A stretch of 53,756 bases of DNA from Listeria costaricensis (GTDB lineage: Bacteria; Bacillota; Bacilli; Lactobacillales; Listeriaceae): assembly GCF_900183385.1 (NCBI RefSeq), contig NZ_FXUT01000017.1, forward strand, positions 1-53,756. Reading direction: 5' to 3'. Positions 26,150 through 37,400 of this stretch are shown one piece after another. Each line of letters starts with the position of its first letter. The stretch's first letter is position 1. The notes beneath the pieces were generated by a model that had not been told where the DNA came from, did not search any database, and worked only from the letters and a program-made list of their open reading frames with translations. The position numbers and the translations under genes were made by a program.

Positions 26150-26812
26150 ATGAAGTATAGCAGTGTTTTTGATATCATCGGGCCGGTGATGATCGGACCT
26201 TCCAGTTCCCATACAGCAGGTGCGAGCAAAATCGGCAAGATTGCCAGAGACGTATTCAATGACGTACCTTCGCAGGTGGACATTCATCTTTATGGTTCCT
26301 TCGCCAAAACTTACAAAGGACACGGAACAGATGTGGCGCTGATCGGCGGACTTTTGGGCTTTGAACCAGATGATCCGCGCATGAAAGAATCGCCTGAGCT
26401 TGCTCAAAAAGCGGGCATTCATATTCAATTTATCGAAGAAGAGGAAGAAGCACCCCATCCGAATACCGTCAAAGTCGTGCTGAAAAAAGGCATGACCCAG
26501 ACCACGCTGATTGGCGCTTCGATTGGCGGTGGAAAAGTCGAAATCATCCGTCTGAACGAGTTTGAACTTGAATTTACCGGTACGGCACCAGCTTTGATTA
26601 TTCTGCACCGTGACCGTTTCGGCATGATCGCTTCTGTATCGCGAATTATTGCCGACAACAAAATCAATATCGGACAAATGAAAGTATCCAGAAAAGTCCG
26701 TGGGGATGAGGCGCTGATGGTCATTGAGGTTGACCAGACTGTCGAGCAGTCGCTTCTTGATGAAATCAGCCAGATCCCGGATGTTTATCAGGCAGCCAGC
26801 ATCACAATTTAA
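26150..26812 (+). CDS. sdaAB: L-serine dehydratase, iron-sulphur-dependent, beta subunit
   Basis: With SdaAA, deaminates L-serine to pyruvate and ammonia. 220 residues: N-terminal beta domain with the hallmark IGPVMIGPSSSHTAGA, and C-terminal ACT domain (about 148-218, HRDRFGMIASVSRIIADNKINI), probably for serine binding. Start ATG at 26150 follows GAAAGGATGAAGTGAA. It lies 36 bases before sdaAA. Split alpha and beta subunits are the normal Bacilli arrangement. Confidence 0.94.
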   Translation: MKYSSVFDIIGPVMIGPSSSHTAGASKIGKIARDVFNDVPSQVDIHLYGSFAKTYKGHGTDVALIGGLLGFEPDDPRMKESPELAQKAGIHIQFIEEEEEAPHPNTVKVVLKKGMTQTTLIGASIGGGKVEIIRLNEFELEFTGTAPALIILHRDRFGMIASVSRIIADNKINIGQMKVSRKVRGDEALMVIEVDQTVEQSLLDEISQIPDVYQAASITI

Positions 26813-26848
26813 GATGCTGCTGCTTTTAATAGAAAGTGAGTGAACGTC

Positions 26849-27748
26849 ATGTTTCGTACTGTTAGTGAACTGGTTGATCTAGCAACACGTGAAAATAGAA
26901 AAATCTCGGACATCATGATCGAACGAGAAATGAAAGTCTCCGGTTCGTCGCGCGAGGAAATTATCGGCGTAATGGCCCGCAATCTGGAAGTCATGGAAGA
27001 AGCCATTCTAAAAGGTGAAGCAGGCGTCCAGTCGACCACTGGATTAACCGGTGGCGATGCAGCCTTAATGAAAGCCTACATTGCAGAAGGGCGTTTTCTG
27101 TCAGGGGAAGTCCTACTCGAAGCCGTCACAAAAGCAATTGCAACGAATGAAGTGAATGCAGCGATGGGCATCATCTGTGCCACTCCGACAGCAGGAAGTG
27201 CGGGAGTTGTGCCAGGTGTGCTTTTTGCTGTCAAAGAGCAGCTCGGTTTATCCAAAGAAGCCATGATCGACTTTTTATTTACGGCAGGGGCATTCGGTTT
27301 TGTTGTCGCCAATCAAGCCTTTATCAGTGGGGCGGCTGGCGGTTGTCAAGCAGAAATCGGCTCAGCCAGTGCGATGGCCTCAGCAGCCGTTGTAGAAGCA
27401 GCAGGTGGAACGCCCGAACAAGCGGCCCATGCGATGGCGATGACCATGAAGAACATGCTAGGCCTCGTCTGCGATCCAGTGGCCGGCCTTGTAGAAGTTC
27501 CTTGTGTGAAACGCAATGCACTGGGGGCGTCTCAGGCGATCATTTCAGCCGATATGGCGCTTGCCGGTGTCAAAAGCCGCATTCCGTGTGATGAAGTCAT
27601 TGAAGCCATGTACCGAGTAGGGCTGCAAATGCCTAGCAGCCTGCGAGAAACAGCAGAAGGAGGATTGGCCGCAACCCCAACAGGCAGAGCAATCCAAGCG
27701 AAAATCTTTGGGCTCGCGCCAGAGAATCCAAGTGAACACGAATCTTAA
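26849..27748 (+). CDS. sdaAA: L-serine dehydratase, iron-sulphur-dependent, alpha subunit
   Basis: Catalytic subunit carrying the 4Fe-4S cluster. 299 residues. Cluster cysteines are likely those in GIICATPTAG, GGCQAEIGSA and GLVCDPVAGLVEVPC. The ATG at 26849 with AAAGTGAG upstream is preferred to the GTG nine bases earlier, and gives the N-terminus MFRTVSELV expected of the family. The gene overlaps recG by 17 bases. All cluster cysteines are present. Confidence 0.94.
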   Translation: MFRTVSELVDLATRENRKISDIMIEREMKVSGSSREEIIGVMARNLEVMEEAILKGEAGVQSTTGLTGGDAALMKAYIAEGRFLSGEVLLEAVTKAIATNEVNAAMGIICATPTAGSAGVVPGVLFAVKEQLGLSKEAMIDFLFTAGAFGFVVANQAFISGAAGGCQAEIGSASAMASAAVVEAAGGTPEQAAHAMAMTMKNMLGLVCDPVAGLVEVPCVKRNALGASQAIISADMALAGVKSRIPCDEVIEAMYRVGLQMPSSLRETAEGGLAATPTGRAIQAKIFGLAPENPSEHES

Positions 27749-29783
27749 TACACTGCCCGTCACGTCTATCAAAGGTATTGGCGGGGAAACGGCTAAGACA
27801 CTGAAAGAACTCTCGATCGAGACCGTCTACGATTTATTGTGGGACTTCCCGTACCGCTACGAAGATTATCGATTGAAAGACTTAACGGAAGTAGAGACAG
27901 GCGAACGGATTACGGTGGTAGGGGAAGCTCTTACCGAACCAACCGTTGCCTATTACGGACGCAAAAAGTCAAAGCTGTCGTTCCGTCTTTCAGCGGCTGG
28001 TCAAATCTTGAAAATTGATTTTTTCAATCAGCCTTATCTAAAAAGTAAATTGAACATTGGTGATACGGTGACTATTTCCGGGAAATGGGACCTGAATCGT
28101 GCCCAAATTACAGCCACGAAATTTCAACTAGGTGAAAAGTCAAATGAAGAAGCGCTGGAAGGTGTTTATCGACTAAAAGGCAATCTGCGTAATAAAACGA
28201 TGCAAAAATATGTCCGGCAGGCTTTTGAAACCTATCAAGATGCGATCGAAGAAGTAATTCCGGAAACCTTACTGGAAAAATATCAGCTGGTCAGCCGCAA
28301 AGAAGCCGTCCGCATGTTGCATTTCCCGAAAGAAGATCAGGAACTGAAAGCAGCTAGACGACGTATGGTCTATGAGGAATTTTTGCTTTTCCAATTGAAA
28401 ATGCAGTTTTTCCGGAAAATCGAACGCGAAAAATCCGGTGGCATTTCAATCGACTACGATGTGCAGGAGCTGCGTGCTTATATTGACAAGCTGCCGTTTC
28501 CGCTTACAGATGCTCAAAAGCGCGTGGTCAATGAAATCTGCGGGGATATGAAAAGTCACTTCCATATGAACCGACTCTTACAAGGGGACGTTGGCTCAGG
28601 TAAAACCGTTGTGGCGTCGATCGCCATGTTTGCAGCAGCCAGAAGCGGCTTTCAGAGTGCCCTCATGGTACCAACCGAAATTCTAGCCGAACAACATGCA
28701 GACTCTCTTGTCGAACTGCTCAGCCCATTTGGCATCACAGTTGGCCTCCTGACGAGTTCCGTCAAAGGCAAGCGGCGCCGTGAACTCCTCGCACTCCTTG
28801 AAGATGGACAGGTGGATGTCCTTGTCGGCACGCACGCCCTGATTCAGGATGAAGTCATCTATCATAAGCTTGGCCTGGTGATTACAGATGAACAGCACCG
28901 CTTTGGTGTTGGACAGCGTCGGATCCTCCGTGAAAAGGGCGACTATCCGGATGTCCTCTTTATGACCGCCACGCCAATCCCGCGGACCCTGGCGATTACC
29001 GCTTTTGGAGAAATGGACGTTTCGATCATTGATGAAATGCCCGCTGGTCGAAAAGAAATTGAAACCTTTTGGGTGAAACATGACATGCTTGATCGTGTCA
29101 TCCGTTTTATAGAAAAAGAAATCGAAAAAGGGCATCAGGCTTATGTCATCTGTCCGCTCATCGAAGAAAGTGAAAAACTAGATGTGCAAAATGCCGTTGA
29201 TTTTTACAATATTCTGCTGCAAAAATGGCAAGGGCGATTTACACCAGGGCTCATGCACGGCAAACTGCTGCCGCAAGATAAAGACGAACTGATGCGCGCA
29301 TTTAACCGCCATGAAATCGACTGTCTCGTTTCCACAACCGTTGTGGAGGTTGGAGTGAATGTGCCCAATGCGACCATGATGGTGATCTATGATGCCGACC
29401 GCTTTGGACTGGCACAGCTTCATCAGTTGAGAGGGCGGGTTGGCCGGGGAAGTGATCAGTCTTACTGTATTCTGATTGCCGACCCTAAAACAGAAGTCGG
29501 AAAAGAACGGATGTCGATCATGACAGAGACCGGCGACGGTTTTCTGCTCAGTGAACGCGATCTTGAACTGCGCGGCCCGGGAGACTTTTTCGGCAAAAAA
29601 CAAAGCGGGATTCCAGAATTCAAAGTAGCCGATATGGTGCATGACTACCGCGTGCTGGAAGTGGCCCGCCAAGATGCTGCACACCTCATTTTTGAAGACA
29701 ACCTGCTGGAAAACGAATCACTTGCCAAACTGCGTGATTTATTGGAACAAAATGGCGTTTTCAGCGAGCAGAAGTTGGACTGA
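27732..29783 (+). CDS. recG: ATP-dependent DNA helicase RecG
   Basis: Branch-migration helicase for stalled forks and recombination intermediates. 683 residues. Wedge/OB domain with IKGIGGETAKTL and FPYRYEDY; Walker A GDVGSGKTVVA; DEQH box (ITDEQHRFGVGQR); TATPIPRTLA; motif VI QLRGRVGRG; C-terminal RDLELRGPGDFFGKKQSG. I start it at GTG 27732, inside the end of sdaAA, giving an N-terminus of family-like length. There is no good Shine-Dalgarno there, so translation is probably coupled to sdaAA. Confidence 0.94.
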   Translation: MNTNLNTLPVTSIKGIGGETAKTLKELSIETVYDLLWDFPYRYEDYRLKDLTEVETGERITVVGEALTEPTVAYYGRKKSKLSFRLSAAGQILKIDFFNQPYLKSKLNIGDTVTISGKWDLNRAQITATKFQLGEKSNEEALEGVYRLKGNLRNKTMQKYVRQAFETYQDAIEEVIPETLLEKYQLVSRKEAVRMLHFPKEDQELKAARRRMVYEEFLLFQLKMQFFRKIEREKSGGISIDYDVQELRAYIDKLPFPLTDAQKRVVNEICGDMKSHFHMNRLLQGDVGSGKTVVASIAMFAAARSGFQSALMVPTEILAEQHADSLVELLSPFGITVGLLTSSVKGKRRRELLALLEDGQVDVLVGTHALIQDEVIYHKLGLVITDEQHRFGVGQRRILREKGDYPDVLFMTATPIPRTLAITAFGEMDVSIIDEMPAGRKEIETFWVKHDMLDRVIRFIEKEIEKGHQAYVICPLIEESEKLDVQNAVDFYNILLQKWQGRFTPGLMHGKLLPQDKDELMRAFNRHEIDCLVSTTVVEVGVNVPNATMMVIYDADRFGLAQLHQLRGRVGRGSDQSYCILIADPKTEVGKERMSIMTETGDGFLLSERDLELRGPGDFFGKKQSGIPEFKVADMVHDYRVLEVARQDAAHLIFEDNLLENESLAKLRDLLEQNGVFSEQKLD

Positions 29784-29828
29784 TCAAGAGGAAAAAACTT
29801 GCAACAAACCTTATTTTTTTATAACATA

Positions 29829-29905
29829 AAAAGAGCGAGCATGAAAAATCTTTAGGCAAACGTTACAGGAATCAGCACAACATAAAGAGGCTCAGCTCTT
29901 TTTTT
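29829..29905 (+). terminator. Probable terminator after recG
   Basis: Stem aagagc-gagc (29831-29840) pairs with gctc-a-gctctt (29890-29900, one bulged A) across a ~49-base loop, followed by a T run. A promoter-like pair upstream (TTGCAA 29799-29804, TAACAT 29822-29827) would then be terminated early. Confidence 0.5.
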
Positions 29906-29931
29906 AGCTGAGATTTAGTAGCTGGTACTAG
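29903..29931 (+). promoter_or_regulatory. FapR operator overlapping the fapR promoter
   Basis: The imperfect palindrome tttagtagctggtactag (29914-29931) matches the FapR box recalled from Bacillus (TTAGTAC..GGTACTAA). It covers a weak promoter: TTTAGC (29903-29908) and extended TGG-TACTAG (29926-29931), 17 bp apart. FapR bound here would repress its own operon until malonyl-CoA releases it. Confidence 0.7.
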
Positions 29932-29963
29932 TAGCGACTTTAAACGGAAAGATGGGAATTGGT

Positions 29964-30545
29964 ATGAAAAAATATCCAAAAAAGGAACGTCAGATCAGGC
30001 TGCAAGCGGCAATTGAAGAAAATCCTTTTACAACAGACGAACAACTCGCAGAGAAATTTGCCGTTAGTGTCCAAACGATTCGACTAGACCGGGTGGCTCT
30101 CTCCATTCCTGAGCTTCGCGAACGCATCAAGCATGTGGCAAGCGAAAACTATGCAGACGCCGTGAAAAGTTTGCCAATTGATGAAGTCATCGGAGAAATT
30201 ATCGACATTCAGCCAGGGAAAAGTGCCATCTCGTTATTTGATGTCAGCCCGGAGCATGTCTTTAAACGCAACAAGATCGCTCGAGGGCACCATTTGTTTG
30301 CCCAAGCGAATTCTCTTGCAACAGCCGTCATCCCAAATGAACTGGCACTGACCACCCAATCGACTGTCCGCTTTGTTCGCTCAGTTCGAGAAGGGGAACG
30401 AGTTGTCGCCAAAGCAAAAGTTCGTCCAAAAACGGACACACGAGCCATCACCGTCGTGGATATCAAAAGTTATGTCGGTGATGAAATCGTCTTAAAAGGA
30501 AAGTTTGAGATGTATCATGCCACGGAAAAAAGTAAAAAGGACTGA
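29964..30545 (+). CDS. fapR: Fatty acid biosynthesis transcriptional repressor FapR
   Basis: Malonyl-CoA-responsive repressor of membrane lipid synthesis genes. 193 residues: N-terminal helix-turn-helix (about 18-45, [21 protein letters not shown]) and a C-terminal hot-dog fold effector domain (about 70-190, with [15 protein letters not shown] and [11 protein letters not shown]). ATG at 29964 is chosen by family N-terminus ([10 protein letters not shown]); an ATG 12 bases upstream is possible. Its own operator lies just upstream, so it is autoregulated together with plsX-fabD-fabG. Confidence 0.95.
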   Translation: MKKYPKKERQIRLQAAIEENPFTTDEQLAEKFAVSVQTIRLDRVALSIPELRERIKHVASENYADAVKSLPIDEVIGEIIDIQPGKSAISLFDVSPEHVFKRNKIARGHHLFAQANSLATAVIPNELALTTQSTVRFVRSVREGERVVAKAKVRPKTDTRAITVVDIKSYVGDEIVLKGKFEMYHATEKSKKD

Positions 30546-30550
30546 CAAAA

Positions 30551-31564
30551 ATGAAAATAGCGATTGATGCCATGGGCGGCGATCATGCACCAAAAGAAAT
30601 CGTCGAAGGTGTGATGAAAGCAGCAGCCCAGTTTAAAGATATTGAATTTCTGCTCTTCGGTAAAGAAAGTGCCATTCGTGAATATCTCACAGATGAAACC
30701 AGAATCAACATCATACATACAGATGAAAAAATCGAAAGCGACGACGAACCAGTCCGAGCGGTCAAACGTAAAAAACAGGCATCCATGGTTCTCGCTGCAC
30801 AGGCCGTAAAAGACGGCTTGGCAGATGCTTGCATTTCAGCCGGCAATACAGGTGCGCTCATGTCGACAGGACTTTTTGTTGTCGGTCGTATCAAGGGAAT
30901 TGCCCGTCCGGCACTCGCTCCAACGCTGCCAACAATCAGCGGTAAAGGCTTTGTCATGCTGGATCTTGGTGCCAATTCTGATGCCAAGCCCGAGCACCTG
31001 CTACAATTTGGGCTGATGGGTTCGATCTATGCAGAAAAAGTACGAAAAATCGAAAAACCACGAGTGGCTCTCCTTAACATTGGCACAGAAGAAACCAAAG
31101 GGAACGAGCTGACGAAAAAAGCCTACCATTTGATGAAGGAGCAAGATGCGTTTCATTTTATCGGCAATATCGAATCGCGCGACCTTCTGATGGACGTGGC
31201 CGATGTGGTGGTCACAGACGGCTTTACTGGCAATATGGTGCTCAAGAGTCTGGAAGGAACCGGCGCAGCCTTTTTCTCCATGCTTAAAATGAGCCTTCTT
31301 AGCGGCTTTAAAAATAAACTGGCGGCCAGTTTCCTGAAAAAAGACTTGATGGAACTGAAAAGCAAAATGGATTACAGTGAATATGGCGGTGCCTGCTTGT
31401 TTGGCGTTAGCGCACCAGTGATCAAAGCACACGGTTCATCAAATGCTTTCGGGATTTTCACGACGATCCGCCAAGCACGCGACATGGTTGAAAAACAAGT
31501 CGTTGGCACAATCAAAGATGAAATTGATAATGGAAAATTAGGAGGAACAAGCACTCATGAGTAA
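30551..31564 (+). CDS. plsX: Phosphate acyltransferase PlsX
   Basis: Makes acyl-phosphate from acyl-ACP, the acyl donor for PlsY in phospholipid synthesis; a peripheral membrane enzyme. 337 residues, starting [20 protein letters not shown], with [22 protein letters not shown] and [14 protein letters not shown]. It starts five bases after fapR and overlaps fabD by eight bases. Together with the FakA-like protein in this window it would join endogenous and exogenous fatty acid supply. Confidence 0.96.
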   Translation: MKIAIDAMGGDHAPKEIVEGVMKAAAQFKDIEFLLFGKESAIREYLTDETRINIIHTDEKIESDDEPVRAVKRKKQASMVLAAQAVKDGLADACISAGNTGALMSTGLFVVGRIKGIARPALAPTLPTISGKGFVMLDLGANSDAKPEHLLQFGLMGSIYAEKVRKIEKPRVALLNIGTEETKGNELTKKAYHLMKEQDAFHFIGNIESRDLLMDVADVVVTDGFTGNMVLKSLEGTGAAFFSMLKMSLLSGFKNKLAASFLKKDLMELKSKMDYSEYGGACLFGVSAPVIKAHGSSNAFGIFTTIRQARDMVEKQVVGTIKDEIDNGKLGGTSTHE

Positions 31565-32501
31565 AATAGCCTTTATATTCCCCGGTCAGGGTTCGCAAAA
31601 AGTTGGAATGGGACAAGATGTCAAAGAAACTTATCCAGAAGCAGCAGCCGTCTATCAAGCAGCTGACGAACGCCTAGGTTTTTCACTCACGAATCTGATT
31701 ACAGAAGGCCCAATCGAAACATTGACGAAATCTGAAAATGCACAGCCGGCACTTGTCGCAACAAGTGTGGCAATTTTGCGCGCACTGGAAGCGGCCGGAA
31801 TTCAAGCGGATTATGTAGCAGGACATTCCCTAGGTGAATATAGCGCCTTAGTGGCTGGCGGATTTTTGCGTGTAGAGGATGCCGTCTATCTAGTACACCG
31901 TCGCGGTCAGTTGATGGAAGCCGCCGTACCAAATGGAGCGGGCGCCATGTCGGCCGTCCTTGGAAGTGATGCAGAAACAATCACAGCGGTCACAGAAGAA
32001 GTATCGGCCAATGGGGAAGCCGTCCAAATCGCCAACTACAACTGCCCAGGACAAATCGTCATTTCCGGCACCAAAGAAGGCGTCCAGCAGGCAACAGAAA
32101 AACTCAAAGAAGCAGGCGTCAAACGGATCCTACCGCTTGCAGTGAGCGGTCCTTTCCATTCTGAATTAATGCGTCCAGCAGCCGAACAATTTGCGGACGT
32201 CCTGAATGAAATCACTTTCCAAGATGGCGAGGTGCCGATTGTCAATAATGCCGATGTCGCTTTCACAGAAAAAGCCGCAGATTTGCCGGAAAAACTAATC
32301 AAACAAATCTATTCACCAGTTCGATTTGAACAAACCGTGAACGCACTTATCGAAAAAGGGGTCGACACATTTGTTGAAATCGGTGCAGGAAAAGTATTGT
32401 CCGGCCTCGTTAAAAAAATCGACCGCAATGTGACAATCCTTTCCGCAAGTGATACCGCTTCGATCGGCTCAGTCATCGAAGCCCTAAAGGAGGAAAACTA
32501 A
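31557..32501 (+). CDS. fabD: Malonyl-CoA:ACP transacylase FabD
   Basis: Loads malonate from CoA onto acyl carrier protein. 314 residues. [12 protein letters not shown] at the start, active-site Ser in [10 protein letters not shown], catalytic His in SGPFHSELM. Ribosome binding site TTAGGAGGAACAAGC lies inside plsX. It is directly followed by fabG with no spacer. Regulated with fapR-plsX. Confidence 0.96.
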   Translation: MSKIAFIFPGQGSQKVGMGQDVKETYPEAAAVYQAADERLGFSLTNLITEGPIETLTKSENAQPALVATSVAILRALEAAGIQADYVAGHSLGEYSALVAGGFLRVEDAVYLVHRRGQLMEAAVPNGAGAMSAVLGSDAETITAVTEEVSANGEAVQIANYNCPGQIVISGTKEGVQQATEKLKEAGVKRILPLAVSGPFHSELMRPAAEQFADVLNEITFQDGEVPIVNNADVAFTEKAADLPEKLIKQIYSPVRFEQTVNALIEKGVDTFVEIGAGKVLSGLVKKIDRNVTILSASDTASIGSVIEALKEEN

Positions 32502-33251
32502 ATGGCGACATTAACAGGAAAAGTAGCCGTCGTAACAGGTGGCTCACGCGGCATTGGTCGTGAGATTGCGCTGAAATTGGCAAAAGAAGGCGCGAATATT
32601 TTCTTCAATTATGGTGGTCGTGCCGATGCAGCTAAAGAAACACTCGATCTTTTATCAGAAATCGGTGTGGAAGCAGAAGCAATGAAAGCCGATGTGTCCA
32701 GCGAAGAAGATGTGACCGCTTTTTTCAAAGAAGTCATGAACCGCTTCGGCCGGATCGACATTCTGGTCAACAATGCCGGAATCACGCGTGACAACCTTCT
32801 CATGCGCATGAAAGTCGATGAGTGGGATGACGTTATCAATATTAATTTAAAAGGAACATTCCTGTGCACCAAAGCTGTTTCACGGACGATGATGAAACAG
32901 CGCGCTGGGAAAATTATCAATATGGCGTCCGTTGTTGGCCTAATTGGCAATGCCGGACAAGCAAACTATGTGGCCAGTAAAGCAGGCATGATCGGTCTGA
33001 CAAAAACGACTGCTCGTGAACTTGCACCGCGCGGCATCAACGTCAATGCAGTGGCACCGGGCTTTATCCAAACGGAAATGACCGATCAACTGGATGAAGC
33101 AACCAAAGAAGCCATGCTCGCTCAAATTCCGCTCGGCAGCTACGGAAAAACAGAAGATATCGCGAACGCCGTGGCCTTTTTGGCAAGTGATGCAGCAAGC
33201 TATATCACGGGGCAAACCCTCTCCGTTGACGGCGGTATGAGTATGATTTAA
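32502..33251 (+). CDS. fabG: 3-oxoacyl-ACP reductase FabG
   Basis: NADPH-dependent reductase of fatty acid elongation. 249-residue short-chain dehydrogenase: cofactor motif TGGSRGIG (about 12-19), NNAGI, catalytic Ser in NMASVVG, YVASK with Tyr and Lys, and C-terminal DGGMSMI. Translation starts right after the fabD stop, with AAAGGAGG in the fabD end. A separate promoter for acpP begins eight bases after its stop codon. Confidence 0.96.
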   Translation: MATLTGKVAVVTGGSRGIGREIALKLAKEGANIFFNYGGRADAAKETLDLLSEIGVEAEAMKADVSSEEDVTAFFKEVMNRFGRIDILVNNAGITRDNLLMRMKVDEWDDVININLKGTFLCTKAVSRTMMKQRAGKIINMASVVGLIGNAGQANYVASKAGMIGLTKTTARELAPRGINVNAVAPGFIQTEMTDQLDEATKEAMLAQIPLGSYGKTEDIANAVAFLASDAASYITGQTLSVDGGMSMI

Positions 33252-33258
33252 ATTTTTG

Positions 33259-33544
<286 letters not shown>

Positions 33545-33566
33545 TAAAAATGTGACAAGAATAAAT

Positions 33567-33638
33567 GAGGGTGTCCGTTCGCTTTGTTCGGCAGTGTCTG
33601 CAAAAGACTTTGAACAAAGCGGTAGACAGCCTCTTTTT
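33567..33638 (+). terminator. Terminator after acpP
   Basis: Long interrupted stem: gagg-gtgtc and gctttgttc pair with gaacaaagc and agac-agcctc, ending in five Ts. Confidence 0.8.
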
Positions 33639-33660
33639 CAACATTTCTCAAAAAAAGCAC

Positions 33661-33708
33661 AGTTCATTTTCTAAGCATCTCGACTCTGGGCTGTTTAGAA
33701 AATGAACT
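33661..33708 (+). repeat. 14-bp perfect inverted repeat in the rnc leader
   Basis: agttcattttctaa at 33661-33674 and its exact complement at 33695-33708 enclose a 20-base loop. There is no T run directly after the stem, so it is not a standard terminator. It lies 33 bases before the RNase III start codon and would fold into a dsRNA-like hairpin in the rnc leader. Confidence 0.75.
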
Positions 33709-33741
33709 TGTCAGCCTTTTAACTTGAAAGGAGCAAGGAAA

Positions 33742-34431
33742 ATGAATCAATGGGAAGAACTAGAAGAAAGCGTCGGCTATACGTTTTCAGATCTTGAACT
33801 ATTAAAAACAGCCTTTACACATTCCTCTTATGTGAATGAACATCGTCATGAAAAGGTCCGTGACAACGAGCGGCTCGAATTTCTCGGAGACGCAGTTTTA
33901 GAATTAACCGTTTCAGACTATCTTTTCAATAAATATCCAGACATGGCGGAAGGCCAAATGACCAAAATGCGGGCAGCAATCGTCTGCGAACCTTCCCTAG
34001 TGGAATTTGCCGATGCCGTCCATTTCTCCAAATACGTCCGTCTCGGAAAAGGGGAAGAAAAAGCGGGAGGCAGAACCCGACCAGCGCTCCTTGCCGACGT
34101 GTTTGAATCGTTTATTGGAGCTCTCTATCTGGATCAGGGACTGCCAAAAGTCATCCATTTCCTAAAACGCGTCGTCTTTCCTAAAATCGATGCAGGCGCA
34201 TTTTTAGAAACAGTGGATTATAAAACACAATTGCAAGAAATTGTTCAGCGCGATCGAGATGTGCTGATTCAGTACGATATTTTGGGTGAAACGGGCCCTG
34301 CGCACAGCAAAGCCTTTGAAGCCCAAGTCGTCGTAAACGGCCAAGTACTCGGAAAAGGCGCCGGCCGAACCAAAAAACAAGCAGAACAAAACGCGGCTGA
34401 GTATGCCGTTCGACATATTTTCCACAAGTAA
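33742..34431 (+). CDS. rnc: Ribonuclease III
   Basis: Double-stranded-RNA endonuclease for rRNA processing and mRNA turnover. 229 residues: RNase III catalytic domain with signature [13 protein letters not shown] and second acidic site [15 protein letters not shown]-terminal dsRNA-binding domain (about 155-227, [12 protein letters not shown]). ATG at 33742 after AAAGGAGCAAGG matches the family N-terminus MNQWEEL. First gene of rnc-smc-ftsY. A strong inverted repeat in the leader could be a self-cleavage site. Confidence 0.96.
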   Translation: MNQWEELEESVGYTFSDLELLKTAFTHSSYVNEHRHEKVRDNERLEFLGDAVLELTVSDYLFNKYPDMAEGQMTKMRAAIVCEPSLVEFADAVHFSKYVRLGKGEEKAGGRTRPALLADVFESFIGALYLDQGLPKVIHFLKRVVFPKIDAGAFLETVDYKTQLQEIVQRDRDVLIQYDILGETGPAHSKAFEAQVVVNGQVLGKGAGRTKKQAEQNAAEYAVRHIFHK

Positions 34432-34455
34432 CCGAACGAAAAGGAGGTGCCGGAC

Positions 34456-37400
34456 TTGCTACTAAAACGACTCGAAATGAATGGTTTCAAATCTTTTGCT
34501 GATAAAGTTGCAATTGATTTTGTGCCGGGCATGACAGCAGTTGTAGGACCAAACGGCAGCGGTAAGAGTAACATCACCGAAGCGATTCGCTGGGTACTAG
34601 GCGAACAATCCGCCAAAAGTCTCCGCGGTGGACGAATGGGCGATGTCATCTTTGCCGGAAGCGACACGAGAAAACCCATCAACTTTGCCGAAGTGTCCCT
34701 CGTTCTAGAAAATGAGGACCATTTCCTACCAGTTGATTACACAGAAGTTTATGTAACAAGACGGATCTACCGAAATGGCGACAGTGAATTTCTCATCAAT
34801 AAACAAAGCTGTCGACTAAAAGATATCGTCGACCTATTTATGGATTCAGGCCTCGGTCGAGAATCATTTTCCATCATTTCACAAGGAAAGATTGATGAGA
34901 TCCTAAACAGTAAGCCAGAAGAACGCCGCTCTATTTTTGAAGAAGCAGCGGGGGTACTCAAATATAAGCATCGCAAGAAACAGGCAGAGAATAAATTATT
35001 TGAAACCGAAGAAAATCTCAATCGTGTCAGCGATATTTTATATGAACTGGAAGATCAGTTGGAGCCGCTTGAAATTCAGGCTTCCATCGCCAAGGATTAT
35101 CTCTATCAACAGGAAGAGCTGGAAAAGTTTGAAGTCAGCCTGCTTGCCAGTGAAATCGAGCAGATCCACGAAAAACTCGAGGACGACCGCCGGACATTTG
35201 GCGAGCACCAGACAGCGCTGATTGCTATCCGCGAACAGGTTAGCACGCTTGAAAGCAAGACCGCAGAGAAAAAACGACTTTTGACAGAAACAGACGCTGA
35301 GCTCGATTTATTACGCAACAAGCTTCTAAGCGAAACCGAACGACTCGAACAGCTGGAAGGCGAACGCAACCTCGTCCTGGAACGGAAAAAGCACGGCAAT
35401 GAAAATGAACAAGCCTTACGTGAAACCTTGCAGATCCTTGACGAAAAAATTGCCCACTTATCCGAGCAGAAGAAGAGCCTCGAGACCGACTATCGGCAAA
35501 AAGAGGCAAACCTGATTGTCACAAAGAAAAGCGTTGACGAACTGACTGAGAAGCTTGCTCGCTATGAAGACCTATCCGAAGCAGCGATTGAAAACAAAAA
35601 AAGTGACTATATCGAGCTGCGTCACGAACAGACAACCGTCAGTAATGACCTCGGCTATATCGACCGCCAGCTCGCGCAAAACCAGCACCGCATGACAAAA
35701 CTGGAGCAGGATAACAGCCAATACGTCCATGAACGCAAGGACCTGAGCGAAACCATCCAGCTGACCGAAAACCATTTGGAAGAGCTAACGAAGCAACTCG
35801 AAGAACAACGTGAAATTTACAGCGAGGCCAAAACGATCCTCGAAAAGAAAAGTCAGGTCTTTGAAAAAGAAGAACGCGATCTTTATCGACACTATGAGAA
35901 AGTTCAGCAGCTCAAATCGCGCAAAGACACACTGGAAGAACTAGCCGATGACTATGCCGGCTTTTTCCAAGGTGTCCGCGAAGTGTTGAAAGCGAAGGAC
36001 CAGATTGGCGGCATTCATGGTGCCTTTATCGAGCTAATCCAAATACCTGAACAATATCAGAAGGCTATGGAGATTGCCCTAGGTGCCTCTGCGCAGCATG
36101 TTGTGACAGAAGATGACCAAGCTGCCAGACGAGCCATTGAATTCCTGAAAAAAGCACGTGCCGGTCGGGCCACCTTTTTGCCACTTACGACCATCCAGCC
36201 ACGCGTAATGCAGACGGCGACACGTAATACGCTGCAAAATCAACCGGCCTTCATCGCGATGGCCAGCGAAGTTGTCGCCTTTCCAGCAGCAATCGAGCCG
36301 GTCGTCATGAATGTACTCGGAACGACCATCCTTGCCAAGGACTTAAAAGGGGCGACCAGTCTGGCGAAGCTAGTAGGCTACCGCTACCGGGTCGTCACAC
36401 TTGATGGCGATGTCGTCAATGCTGGCGGTTCGATGACAGGTGGGGCCGCTAAACAAGGACAAAGCTCAATCATGACCCGTAAAGCAGAACTGGAACGACT
36501 GAAAAAAGAATTGACACAATTAGATGAGCAAACCAACCAGTTTGAAATTCAAGTTAAAAAAGCCAAAGAAGGCCTTGCACTGAAACGAGCAGAACTTGAA
36601 GAAGCGCGAGTCGTCGGCGAAGAACTCCGCGTCCGCGAGCAGGAGCTAATCGGCAAACGGACACGTGAACAAGAAGCCCTCGACCGTGTCAATAAGCAAT
36701 TGTCGCTATATGACCTTGAAAAAGAAGAACATCTTGAAGAAGTCACGCGGCTTGAAGAACGAAAAGCTGCCTTGCAGACAAAAAATAGCGAACTAGAAGA
36801 GCTGCTCACCAAAACCGACGAAGAAATTACCGCCATGACGACGGAATCAAAAGCGCTTGAAAGTAAGCTGAAAGCCGATGAAGAAGCCCTCGCAGAACGA
36901 AAAACAGAACTTCTCATCCAAAAAGAAAAGCTTCAGACAGCCAAACAAGAAATGATGCGCGTCGACGAAGTTTTACAAGAAAATTATCTTCAAAAAGAAA
37001 CGACCGAAGAAAAAATCACGGCCCTTACGACCAATCTGACCGCCGTCCATACAAGCGAAGAAGAGACCAGTGCCTACATTGAAGAGATGCGCCAGTCGAA
37101 AGAAGAAACGACACGCTTACTGGAAGAAGCCGGTCAAAAACGTAGTGAGCTGACGGCCCAAATTGATACACTGGAACAAGAATTAACGCAAAAAAACAAC
37201 CAAGCAAGTTTCTATTTAGAACAAAAAAATACGGCTGAGATCGCAATCGGCAAAAGTGAAGTGGACCTAAAAAATCGTACCGAGCGATTAAGTGAAGCTT
37301 ATACACTAACGCCGGAAGAAGCTTCTGCCAAACGGATTGATGGACTTAATCTGGAAGAAACACGCAGTAAAGTCCGCCTGTTCAAGCGCTCCATTGAAGA

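Noticed and set aside
25976-26677. 233-codon minus-strand frame across the yloV-sdaAB junction
   Set aside because: It overlaps two well-supported genes, lacks a start signal, and has a His/Phe/Arg-rich antisense composition.
29890-29912. Local hairpin ctcagct / agctgag overlapping the recG terminator, as a possible antiterminator
   Set aside because: Its second arm lies after the T run, so it would form too late to prevent termination; probably chance or minor.
34204-34682. Minus-strand frames across the rnc-smc junction
   Set aside because: They are shadows of rnc and smc with no start context.
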